A stretch of DNA of 64,000 nucleotides, taken from the NCBI GenBank assembly GCA_946406115.1, contig OX291551.1, forward strand, positions 9,858,001-9,922,000, given 5' to 3'. The DNA is from Apoda limacodes (taxonomy: Eukaryota; Arthropoda; Insecta; Lepidoptera; Limacodidae). Position numbers and translations under genes: made by a program. A model generated the notes under the pieces. It saw only the letters and a program-made list of their open reading frames with translations, was not told the DNA's origin and searched no databases. Of the stretch, positions 13,016-23,110 are shown piece after piece; positions within the stretch are counted from its first letter, which is position 1, and every line of letters starts with the position of its first letter.

Positions 13016-13447
13016 TTCAAAGCACTTTGCTAATTAAATAATATTATACAAATTAATAGGTAATAAATGGCAGTTGATTGCTAGCCTTTTCGGTTTTTAA
13101 AAATGTTACTGTATACATTTAAAAGAATATTTTCCGCAACGCGCTCCAATTTTTCGTATAGGTGCTCATTGATTTTTACATGATGTAATAAGAAATATCG
13201 TGATTTACAGTGTGCCAGTTGTATTTTTATTGTATATAGGTTGAATTGAATGATATAGATAAAGGATTCTTGTTTTTCATATAAATGGTATCAAATATTA
13301 CTTCAAGTGAATAAAACATTTCTTTAGATCACATTTACAAAATTTCATGGTGTGTTATAAGTAAATGTTAAAAATAGAGTTAAACTTCGTTTTTATGAAA
13401 CCTGCTATTTCCTGCCCATTTGGAGACGCAGGAAATATTGCTCTTAA

Positions 13448-13540
13448 TTTTTTTTATTTTTATACCACTAATGTGGCAAACAAACTTGCGGTCCGCCTGA
13501 TTGTAAGCGGTCACCGCAGCCTATGGACGCTTGCAACATC
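13448..13540 (-). mobile_element. LINE-A 3'-terminal fragment
   Basis: A T-run followed by ATACCACTAATGTGGCAAAC and the GTAAGCGGTCACCG block matches the 3' 90 bp of the LINE-A copy at 53843. It is severely 5'-truncated, which is typical of target-primed reverse transcription. Confidence 0.8.
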
Positions 13541-14641
13541 TGATAATAATAAAAGATACATAAGTTAATTCCGCAAGAAATGTACAGCAAATCCCTAAAA
13601 TATGTTAATGCGTAGTTAACATTCACTCGGTACTAAATTCAGTCCTAGTAGGTACGTCGTGTATGTCTTTAATTTATTCTGAAATATGAAGAGTAGTATT
13701 ATATATTTCTAATTTAACATAGGCAACAACAAGAGACATGTCTGGGCTGACTTTAAGAAGCTTTTAAAATTGTCTTCAAACTACTTACAATGTTAATATT
13801 GCCAGCTTAGTGTCTTGCACCGGCTCTACGCTTGTCATCTCTCGTCTAGACAAAACGCCTCGCTTCGTGACTTCGCTGGACTCGTCCCCCGACAATCGCA
13901 CAAGTGGCTCTCTTTCTTACCTTTCTTTTTACCTTCACTACTTGACTTGTCGAACTCAACATTATATTTTATATCTTCGAACTTTTTCGTACTTATCTAG
14001 CGAAAAGGGGAAGTTACAACCTATATAAGTACCTACTGCAGTTTCAATATCGACTTCTTATTGGAAAAGGTTTATTAAGTAAAAAGGTAAATTTATAATA
14101 TTCTCAGGAAGTATTTGAGGTATTAACTCTTAAGGTTAATCCGAAACAGACTTTCCCAATACAACCTTTGGTGCAATTTATATCCATAGGAAGCGTTATT
14201 ATCATATATTGCTTTTCATAATTATCGCAAAATGTATATTCATTTATCAAATGCCAGTGAATTATGAAATAACTAAAGGTTTTGTTGATTTCATACGTTT
14301 AAATAATAATTTTTAAAAAAAACGTCTTTTATTAATATTTTACCTGCATTTTATGGATGAATATGCATTTTGCGACTATATTAAATAGCGCTTTATGTTA
14401 GTAACTTTAGTTAAGGATATCATGTGTAATACAGTTTGTATACAAAAAAAATTATGTTTGGATGCACCTGAAAAAAATTATTCTTAGTTAGATTAATTAG
14501 ACTTATAGGCAGTAGGTAGGAGTGAGGTGCGAATTTTATTTAAGTAACTGCAGATAGGGGTGGGGGGGGGGCGTTATAAGTAGATATGTTTACCATCCTT
14601 CAACTGTCATTTGATAAATAGAAAATTTATCTTGTTATGGT
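13541..14641. other. No gene seen
   Basis: A CT-rich stretch near 13800-13990 keeps two overlapping frames open (72 and 61 codons), but neither resembles a known protein. The rest is AT-rich. A G-run lies near 14560. Confidence 0.4.
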
Positions 14642-14725
14642 GTTGCAAGCGTCCACAGGCTGCGGTGACTACTTATCGTCAGGCGGACCGTGAGCTTGTT
14701 TGCCAGCTTACTGGTTTAAAAAAAC
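14642..14725 (+). mobile_element. LINE-A 3'-terminal fragment
   Basis: Reads TTGCAAGCGTCCACAGGCTG, then CAGGCGGACCGTGAGCTTG, then a short A-run: the plus-strand form of the LINE-A tail, about 80 bp. Confidence 0.75.
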
Positions 14726-15073
14726 CGTACTTATCTTTTAACAAAAACTTCCACTGGTTGCATGTCTACCCTCAACGAAACTTTATACAAGCATTAAATA
14801 CTGTTTTCCTTTCTAGCTGGATCGCCCACGGCTAGAGACCGCATCCACATCATAATGTCGCTACGTTTCACGATTAATTTTAGTAATCCGCCTCTGGTAG
14901 CGTTTCCCGTTGGCGTCCTGTTGCCAACGGTTGGCATTCTGTAGGAAAGTAGTTTGACATACCTACCAACAAAACAAACCCAACTCCGAATTCTGTGAAA
15001 GTGAAAAACCTCACGGTTAGCTAAAAGGCGGATGAATTCCCAAAAAGCCAATAGTTGGGCTTCTAAGTCACCT

Positions 15074-15835
15074 ACGCCATGTCTATACTTCTAAACTAAT
15101 ATATAAAGCTGAAGAGTTTGTTTGTTTGAACGCGCTTATCTCAGGAACTACAGGTCGGATTTAAAAAAAAATTTCAGTGTAGGATAGTGTAGGTAGTAGA
15201 TATTTATCGAGGAAGGCTAAAAGCTATATATCATCACGCTAACACAAATAGGAGCGGAGCACTAATGAAAAATGTTTCAAAATCGGTGTTTTATTTATCC
15301 TTTTGAGAGCTTCCGCTGCGTGCGCTGCGTAAACGGTTAAAGTTCCGCAAAAATCATGTATGACAGAATTATTCCCCTATAAAAGTTCTAAAAAAAAGTC
15401 CGCGACAGCATTTGTCTATATTTTAAGGTTGGCTCACTATAGCCTTTTTTATGCTTACCATATTTGTTCTAAAATAATGCATTATTTTTGAAGGTGTTTT
15501 TATAAACATGATATTAATCTTTATCCAAATAAATACGTTATTCATCATAAGCAACAAAATTGCCCTGTTTATCATTCGATTTCAATGAATATCTTAGGAG
15601 ATATCGCAGGTTTAAAATAACGTGGCAGCAAAATAATTATCAACTATTGCGCGCGCATTTATGATGTGCGAGGCCGGCGGGCAGTCATGAGGAGGAAGGG
15701 CGGTACGTATTATTTAAAAATATTTTACCGTATGTGATTTTTTTAATTGAGGAGTTGCCGTAAGAATCCTATGCCGATAACCAAATTTAGGGCGGGCGAA
15801 GCCACTGGCAAAAGGTAGTCACATATATACATACA
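15074..15835 (+). mobile_element. Helitron-like non-autonomous element
   Basis: Starts TCTATACTTCTAAACTAATA and continues AAAGCTGAAGAGTTTGTTTG, then GATAACCAAATTTAGGGCGG and GCAAAAGGTAGT near the end. This start and the CTAGT-like end are characteristic of the abundant non-autonomous Helitron-like repeats of Lepidoptera, though the end here is mutated (GGTAGT). There is no Rep/helicase coding sequence. Assignment to Helitrons rests on recognition of the end sequences, not on a found autonomous partner. Confidence 0.6.
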
Positions 15836-15947
15836 TATAATTAGTTTTTACTTGGACAACCTGTGATTGGTGAGAAAACATACCTACATCTCGGGTTGAG
15901 GTAACAATTATAAATACATACTTATAAATACTTGAAGCTACTAATAT

Positions 15948-16212
15948 TATAAATGCCTAAGTAAGTTTGTTTGTTTGTCCTTTTTTCATGTCGCAACGCA
16001 TCTAAAGAGACGGTATAGGGCATAATCTGCTTTTTATCCGAAATATTTCAAAATCCCGCAGAAATAACTATAATCTAATTCCACATCAACAAACTATAGC
16101 TATAAATTCTTATAGCAAACTTCCTTACAATCAAGAAGTTGTCGAAGAAGAAGCGTAGGATCGCTCCAAGAACAGTTTTAGTGCAAGCAGAGCCGCGGAG
16201 AAAAGCTAGTAT
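15948..16212 (+). mobile_element. Helitron-like element, short
   Basis: Starts ACTAATATTATAAATGCCTA and ends GCCGCGGAGAAAAGCTAGT. The start, the TTTGTTTGTTTGTC segment and the CTAGT terminus fit the short lepidopteran Helitron-like class. No coding capacity. Confidence 0.65.
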
Positions 16213-16501
16213 TGAAGTATTTACAAAGATAAAACCTTTAACGGATTATGCATGCATGAATGAAAAGTAGATAATTAGAAAGTACCCGTGTCGTTTCGCG
16301 TCGTCTCGTTGCGATAAGAAGCTTATTCAAAACAATATTAATTATTATCAGATGATTCTTGAATGGAGCTTTTGTCTCTTTAAGCAAGGAATAAGAGGGT
16401 TTAGCAAAAAGCAAAAATACAGTACCTACAACAAATTATTGAAGTCGTTTTCAAAATTGATACAATATATTTATTATTACGATTATATTGTTTATTTAAT
16501 G

Positions 16502-16563
16502 TTTTTTTTTTCATGCCACTAAGATGGCAAACAAGCACACGGTCCGTCTGATGGTAAGCGGTT
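16502..16563 (-). mobile_element. LINE-A 3'-terminal fragment
   Basis: A T-run, then ATGCCACTAAGATGGCAAAC and CTGATGGTAAGCGG: about 60 bp of the LINE-A tail. Confidence 0.75.
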
Positions 16564-17080
16564 CTTACAACACGGTTCCCTAATGTTTTAAATTGTAATG
16601 GTGTTTAAAAACAGTAACAAATTGGACGTGTGCCTAACTTTCATGCCGATGGTTTAGTACCTTGCGATGTATATAACCAAAGAATGTAGTATACATTTGG
16701 ATTTATCAATGTTATTATTTTGCTTACTTGTAATTTGTAAACTTTCTCTATAAATATACTTTTGTCAACAAAATTTAGTTTAAGAAAAGTGTAACTAAGT
16801 TTGTAAGTTTTTTAGCGTATTTATCAATATATACTATATTTTTACCATCAAAATCTGTATCAGATTTTATAGTTTTCGGAGATAAATTTCGGAATGGTTA
16901 TTTTTCAACTTTGTCACCTTAAGTCAAAAACTATGCGGCCTTAAATAAAATAATGTTATATAATTTAAAAATTAACTCTTTTATACATATTATGTTGAAG
17001 TAAAGCCGAGTGGGATATTCCACCTAAACTGGGAGGTTTTAGCAAAAAGTCTGGAGTGCTCGGATCTTTCGTCTCGGGGG

Positions 17081-17162
17081 CAAAATGTATGGTAGTACAT
17101 CTTACTTCTTGAGACCTAGTAAATAGGGTCTTGAAAAGTAAGATGTACTTCTATACATTTTG
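17081..17162. other. Compact 82-nt hairpin, miRNA-precursor-like
   Basis: The arms 17081-17118 and 17125-17162 are near-perfect reverse complements: CAAAATGTAT, AGTACATCTTACTT and AAGACC/GAGACC blocks pair, interrupted by small mismatches and a one-base bulge, with a loop of about six bases. Pairing stops abruptly outside the arms, unlike long MITE arms. The size and pairing fit a pre-miRNA, but a tiny foldback repeat would look the same. Strand and expression are unknown. Confidence 0.45.
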
Positions 17163-17539
17163 TGCTGACAGACCCTTCGAAATCTGTGGCACAAGATTTT
17201 GCCCTTGACAAGGAGTTTCTTCTTAGGCGCTTGAGATATTAAAACGCGTATATGCACACAACAAACCGATTTTATTTTGCCTATGCTTCTAACTTAAATT
17301 CTAACACATATATACAAAATTTTTACTTCTCAGCTTTCATAGCTATTAACTTGTTGAAGTTTTCTTGAAGACTGAATTATAATAAAATAAAAAACCCCAT
17401 CAGAGGGAGAGGTTGTTCCATAGAACCTTCTAGATTTAGTACTTAACTTATTGTACTTACTGTGGTGACTGAAAATCTAGCCCACACAAAAACTTAGTGA
17501 AAGACGTAGTTAGTAGTCGATATAAACATATATCGAAAG

Positions 17540-17962
17540 TTTTTTTTTTTGTTTTTTGAACTGACTATGCAGTTGGCTGTTGCAGCCATTACTGCTTCAC
17601 CGGGCTTTTTGGAAGTCTGAAGGAGCCTCAGCCCATATAGCGCCCAACGCACAAGGGCTCCCCGCGGAGGAGCCTCAGCTTGGGTTGTCGCTCTCGGGGG
17701 CGTCCCTTCGACCGGCGTGAGTCTCGAACCGGGGGAGTTCCCCATTACGTGGGTACGGTTGCGATTGAGTGGGGGCGAGACGCGCCCCGGCACTCTTTGA
17801 TACCTCGTGTATCTTTGTGGGCGCCGATGAACCCGGGGACGTCGGCGTCGTGTTTGGAGGGAGGCCCTATTCGGGGAGGTTGTACGGACTAATCTCGCTA
17901 TCCGGACAGCGAGATCGTCATCTGGGGTCGTTAGTACGTGCCGAGGCCGCCTAACTATAGTT
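17540..17962 (-). other. 3' untranslated region and poly(A) of the Jockey LINE
   Basis: GC-rich sequence between the ORF2 stop and the poly(A). The frames open on either strand here (for example 17494-17793) are shadows with no domain. Confidence 0.6.
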
Positions 17963-20574
17963 TTACGACCGTGCCCAGGTCAATCGGGGGGATGATACGT
18001 TGTGGATTAATCGATTCGGGTGATTTTACGTACGCTCGAAAAAGCGGACTGCCAAGTCTTTGAAATATTGGGGAATCGTGAGGAGTGCGAAGTCTCTGTG
18101 TAGGTCCGCATTGCGGACGTACCAAGAGGCCCCAGAGGCCGCTCTGAGAAAGCGGTTTTGGAGGGTCTGAAGTTTGTGGAGATTGCGCTTAGATAACGCA
18201 AAGACTACGCTAGCATAAGCTAGTATGGGGCGGATGCAAGTTGTGTAAAGATTCAGCTTATTTCTAAGCGACATCTTACTTTACTTGCCTATCATGGGAT
18301 AAAGACGACCGAGGACAAAAGCGGCTCGGTCTCCGACTATTTTGGTGTGAGCGTGGAAGTTCAAACGACTATCCATGGTCACACCGAGATATTTGGTCTT
18401 ATTTTGCCAGGCAATGACACGACCGAAGAGAGAGGGGAGGTGGCCGCGGAGGGCAGCCTACGGCAAAGAGGACGGCAGAGCTTTTGTCGAGATTCACTTC
18501 GATTCTCCATTTCCGAAACCATTCGCCTAGGGCGGTGATAGCGGGTTGGAGTCTCTTAGTGATTCGACTCACTTGCCTATCGGTGGTATAGAGAGCGGTA
18601 TCGTCCGCAAAGAGGGCTAGTTGGGTACCTATCGTTTTAGGGATGTCGTTGGTGTACAGAAGGTACAAGATGGGGGCGAGCACGGACCCTTGCGGGACTA
18701 CTGCTTCTATGGGACGGGGGGAAGAGAGAGTGCCTTCAACTTTGTAGCGAAAGCTACGATTCGACAAATAGTCTCGTATGATGAGCACGAGACGATCTGG
18801 CAACTGAAAGTTGTACAGTTTAAAAATTAAACCGTTGTGCCAGACTTTGTCGAAAGCTTTCGCTACATCGACGAAGACAGCGCCCGTGTGGCGGGCCTTA
18901 CCTAATACTGGTTGGAAGCCAGTGAGAATATGTTCCGTTATGCGGAGGACTTGATGGACGCATGAGTGTTTGGCACGGAAGCCGAACTGCTCGTCTATTA
19001 AAATGCCTCTGGAGACTATAGCGTTCCGTAGGCGAGCGAGGAGGAGGCGTTCATAGAGTTTACCAAGGGCCTTTAGTAAACTTATAGGGCGATGTATGCC
19101 TATAACAATTGCATCTTTCCATTGAGAAGGAAAGATGCAATGTTCGATAGCAGCGGTAAGATCACTACTAGGAGGCAGAGAAGGGGAAGAGTGAGGCGCT
19201 TTAGGATATCGTCAGAGATACCGTCCGCACCGGGGGCTTTACGGGGGCGTAGGTCTTTGATGACCTGTATGACTTCGACGACATTGACAGGGGGCAGGGG
19301 GTCTTGTGGAGGCAGAGAAGTTCTGCGCTCCACTTCACCGTCTACCTCACGCACGTGGTCGGGATCGAACGGCTGTGTGCTTAAGGCACATTGGGCTTGG
19401 AGGCTAGACGCTAGGCAATCCGCATTTTCGTCGTCATTGAACGCGGGAACGTTGTTGGGACGAGTTAACGGAGGAAGAGAGTTGGCGGTGTCTGATTTTA
19501 GAGCTCTGGCTAAGTGCCAATAAGCTTGGTGAGAAGGAGAAATGTTCTCCATCGGATCACCGAAATGTTGGGCGCGGAGCTCAGCTACAGCGGTTTTTAC
19601 ACGGCGGTGTAAGTCGTTGAAGCGAGCTTTATTATCGATAGTGGGAGCGCGATCGCGTGCGCGGCGGGCCGTGTTACGCTCAGTCATTAGCGACCTGATG
19701 TGCTGAGGCAGGATTAGGTGGTGATAATCACTAACCGGCACCTGTCTTGAGCACTCGCCAACGGTGGCGGCCAGGTGGCTAGTGAGTGAGTCGCTAGCTA
19801 CGTTTAGGTCGGTCGCGGAAGAGATTACGTTGCGCAAATTTATCCCAGTCCGTCACGGTTCTAGTGTCAGGAGGAGAGTCCAAAGGGGAACCTAATCGGA
19901 GGAGAACTGGGCGGTGGCCCGAGTGAAGTTCGTCAAGCACCTCTATAGAGCGAAAGCTTAGCCTTACATTCTTTAGAAGTGCTATATCGAGTACGTCAGG
20001 GTTATTCCGAGTATTGTGGGGAAAGTAAGTGGGCGTCATGGGAGCGATGATGTCAAAGTTTAGTCTGTCAATTAAATGGTCGAGGAGTCTGCCTCTCCGT
20101 GAAGTTACTGAAGAGTTTCAGCGGCGATGCTTGCAATTTAGGTCGCCGGCAAGAATAACGGTGTCGCCTAAATTTAAGAGCGACTGAAGGTCGCTCTCGA
20201 GCAAGTTTTTTAAGGGAGAGAGATAAACCGATGCAATGATGATCGGCTGATGACCGGTCATCGCTAAGCGGCAGACGGATGCTTCTAAGTTCGTAAGTGG
20301 TGGAGGATCGATAGGGGAGCAATGCAAGGAGCGCCTGTAATAGATGAGAGTGCCTCTGAGATTGGAGGCAGTTCTATCATTACGGATGGTGCGATAGTTC
20401 GCGAACGAAGGGGTGCGGACAGCGGGCTTTAGGAACGTTTCCTGGATGAGGAATACGTCCGGTTTTTGGGACGAGAGGAATTGCGATAATTCCTCTTTGG
20501 TTTCGAAGACCGTTGGCGTTAAAATAGCCTAAGGAGACGGACTGGGGTTTTTCGCGCGCGGTTGTGCAATCCAT
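17963..20574 (-). pseudogene. Jockey ORF2 relic: endonuclease plus reverse transcriptase
   Basis: The start at 20574 is chosen because the reading then enters the endonuclease motif LGYFNANGLR. The next segment, LIQETFLKP with the catalytic Glu, is in another frame, so one indel lies near 20490-20520. GDLNCKH follows, then a TGA at 20118-20120 where W is expected. The endonuclease end reads SGHRPVLL where related enzymes have SDH, so its catalytic Asp is lost. Another frameshift lies near 19840. The RT starts with KAPGADGI (near 19230); a frameshift follows near 19170, and about 13-15 residues appear missing before RPISLL (near 19095). FVDVAKAFDKVWH, VPQGSVLAPILY and FADD are intact at 18890-18590. 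Further lesions: a frameshift near 18440 and stops at 18281-18283 and 18026-18028. The total of about 870 codons is near the usual Jockey length. It would make DNA copies from its own RNA at nicked targets if intact. Confidence 0.85.
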
Positions 20575-20750
20575 TTTGGTTTTTAAGGTTTTGGGACCAC
20601 CCTTCGGAGGGCGGCGAAGAAGTCGCGATGCTTAGCCGTGAAGCTGAGCATTTGATTGAGATCGGTGATCTGTACGCATTCGGCGTACACGACCTCAAAA
20701 TAGGCTGGGTCGCAAGCCCAAAAAATCTCGGCGAGAATGCCGAAGTGCTG

Positions 20751-22329
20751 CTACTCGGCCGTCTGAGCGGCGTTGCGGGGCAGCGCGAGAGAGGGGCGCG
20801 GGGGGCCAAGGCGCGTTTGCGCAATAGGTGCACTTCGCATAGGCGCTGGACGGTCCCGGGATATGAGAGGGGCGGGGTAGGGAATACCCGTGACTGAGAC
20901 GGACTCAGGGAGAGCAGACAGAAGTTTGTCTGTCTCTTTAGCTTTTGTTGCGTCAATTAGCGCTGAAGGACGGCTCCAGGCGTTGACACCAGGGAGGGAA
21001 GCAGGCACGAGCGGAGCCTGTTGGCGGGGGCCGGGGGGGCGCGATTTACCCTGTTTGGGTTTACGAGAGTTCTGTTTGGGAGCTTTGGGGCACCCGCGGT
21101 AATTAGCAGGGTGGCCTTCGCTCCCATAGAGTACGCAAGCGACCGGGTCGGATGCGTTAACGCGATCGCGATCACAGTCCGGAGTGGCGTGATCGCGCGG
21201 ACATTTCACACAGCGCGGTCTGCGTCTGCAGTTGCGCTGTGCGTGGCCATACAACTGGCATCGGTGGCATTGTCCTGGGGTTGACCGATTGTGCGGAGTC
21301 TCGACCCGGACGCCCTTGAGGCTGCACACATCTTTAATATTAAAGATGGCTTTGCCCTCTTTGGTGAGGTCTAGCACTACGAGCACCATGTCGTAGCACT
21401 CAGGTCGGCCGTTGTACATACGATGTACTTCCCTAACTGGGAGGTCTTGGACGATTAAGTCGTCCTGGACAGTTTTTTCGGAGAATTCCTTAGGGACTCC
21501 CCTCATAACTGCCCTGAGCACTCGTTCTTCGGCCAGTGAGTACGTATGGTACTCGTATTTCTGAGCCGTAAGAAAGGCCGTTGGATTTCGGAAATCTGTC
21601 ACTGTCGGGACCTGCACTTTGATGCCGCTCTCGACATCATTGCGGGCGTGAGTATAGTTAATACGCTTGGCCTTCATAGCGTTTGCAATGTTTGGCCAGG
21701 CCCCTTTGTCTTTGATGACAACAGGGGGCGGAGTTTTTTCCTTCCGCCCCGAAGTGGGACAGTCGGCCTGCGAAGAGGTGGCGGCGGGGGTTGTGTCCAT
21801 GGCGGCTGGCTTTGGGCTGGCCGCCGAGGTAAACGGGGACGGGGAAGTGCTAGGCGCTTTGAAGCGCTTAGCCTCAGAATCGAAGGGGGGAGGAGAATAC
21901 TCCTGAGCGTATGCCGCCGAAGCCTTTTTTGACTTGGCGGTCTTGTTCCGCTTTTTTCCCTTTTTTGTCCCCAGGCCAACCACTTTGAAGCCTTCGTCGT
22001 CCTCGTTTGAGGACAACGCCGACTCAGCGGCCATTACGGCTACCGGGGACAGGGGTGCGGTTTCGGAGGTTGCGGGGGACGGGGTAGCGAGTGACCGAGA
22101 AAGGGTCAAGGGATGGTTTAGCACAGGGACCCGAAGAGCGCGAACGAGTGCGGGAGCGAGACGGGGAACGCGGCGGCGAACACAGAGAGGGCACGGACTT
22201 TTCATACGCTGTGAGGGCAGCCACAGCCTGGGAAGAGCAGGCTTGGACCAGATCTGAGTGATCACGAAGACAAGCTTTGATGATCTCCCCTATCTGGTCC
22301 CGGGACATGCCTTTAAGTACTTCGGCCAT
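20751..22329 (-). pseudogene. Jockey ORF1 relic: gag-like RNA-binding protein
   Basis: A 504-codon frame (20751-22265) holds the body of the protein, but a better N-terminus, MAEVLKGMSRDQIGEII, begins at 22329 in another frame. One frameshift between about 22250 and 22030 would join them; this is inferred. The N-terminal half is rich in Ser, Pro and Arg, the middle is a globular region before the knuckles, and near 21100-21275 come three CCHC zinc knuckles: CHRCQLYGHAQRNC, CVKCPRDHATPDC and CVLYGSEGHPANYRGC. In the third the second Cys is Tyr. This arrangement is typical of Jockey gag proteins, which bind element RNA and carry it to the nucleus. A gap of about 180 bp separates it from ORF2. 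Confidence 0.85.
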
Positions 22330-23110
22330 CGCGGGAGTGGCCGAGGTGTAGTTTGTGAGTACCTAGTGACTCCCTACCATTGCTGGCGAGGAGCAAGAAT
22401 ACCTAAGTGTGGCCAAGCGCCCCGCAGTGCTACGGATTGCTTGGTGTGTACCTAACTCCTACTCCTACGGCCGGGGTTACGTTGTCACCGTTAGGTTTCC
22501 CCCGAGCAACGAGACGATTATGAAGAAGAAACGTTAGGTAGATCGCAACTCTGAAAAGAGCTATACGATCTCACTCACCAGCCCTTGAGCACTCGGAACT
22601 GGATTTCTACAAACTAGACGCAATTGATACTTAAAACGCGAGAATGCGCTGAGTGGCGAACCGCTGAAGCGGAAATACTACACTAGCGATTAACCCAAAG
22701 CCGGACTCAGGCCGGGCGAACCAGCGTCAGTCAAAGAGGAAAGCGAGGGTCACCACTATGCGTAGTAGTTACGCGACTACGAGAACACACACTCACACAC
22801 AAAAACACACAGTATCGCTTCGATAAACTTCGCGTTATGGGCGCGTTGAAAAGCGCGAAAGCACACTCAGAGCGAGCCGAGAAGCAATTTCCCAGCCAAT
22901 ACACACAACCGAGCAGCGCTCAACACTCAGGCCGATTTTCCAAGACTTGCGAGCAATAATCCAAACAACAATTCGAGATCGTCAGCGCTGAGGCAAAACA
23001 ACCCACAGGAATGCGCACCAGCTGAGGCACCACTGCACGGAGCATAATGAGAGCACTTGACGCTCTAGAACACGACCGCACAACACGAAAGTCGAATCGG
23101 GAATTTGTGT
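22330..23110 (-). other. 5' untranslated region of the Jockey LINE (5' end estimated)
   Basis: GC-rich, no long frame, includes an AC-rich microsatellite at 22783-22813. Jockey elements start transcription from an internal promoter in this region, but no promoter motif is claimed here. The 5' border is only approximate. Confidence 0.5.
22783..22813. repeat. Imperfect (AC)n microsatellite
   Basis: ACACACACTCACACACAAAA and following CACAC repeats inside the LINE leader. Confidence 0.8.

Larger units (their letters stand above)
17540..23110 (-). mobile_element. Nearly full-length but inactive Jockey-type LINE
   Basis: On the minus strand the order is 5' untranslated region, gag, endonuclease-RT ORF, short 3' untranslated region and poly(A) (a T-run at 17540-17557 on the plus strand, broken by one G). 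Gag with a triple CCHC array followed by an APE-type endonuclease and an FADD reverse transcriptase, ending in poly(A), is the Jockey organisation. GC content is far above the flanks. The 5' boundary is estimated from the GC drop at about 23100. No target-site duplication was recognised, which would have fixed the ends. Both ORFs are broken. Confidence 0.85.

Noticed and set aside
13810..14028. Two overlapping frames of 72 and 61 codons
   Set aside because: CT-rich sequence keeps frames open by composition; no protein resemblance.
19092..19523. 143-codon plus-strand frame
   Set aside because: Antisense to the ORF2 linker and RT start of the Jockey element; no domain.
21546..22257. Plus-strand frames of 79-128 codons
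   Set aside because: They lie opposite gag coding sequence and have low-complexity Gly/Arg-rich translations; shadows of a GC-rich ORF.
17540..23110. An LTR retrotransposon
   Set aside because: No flanking direct repeats, no protease or integrase; a poly(A) end and an APE endonuclease point to a LINE.
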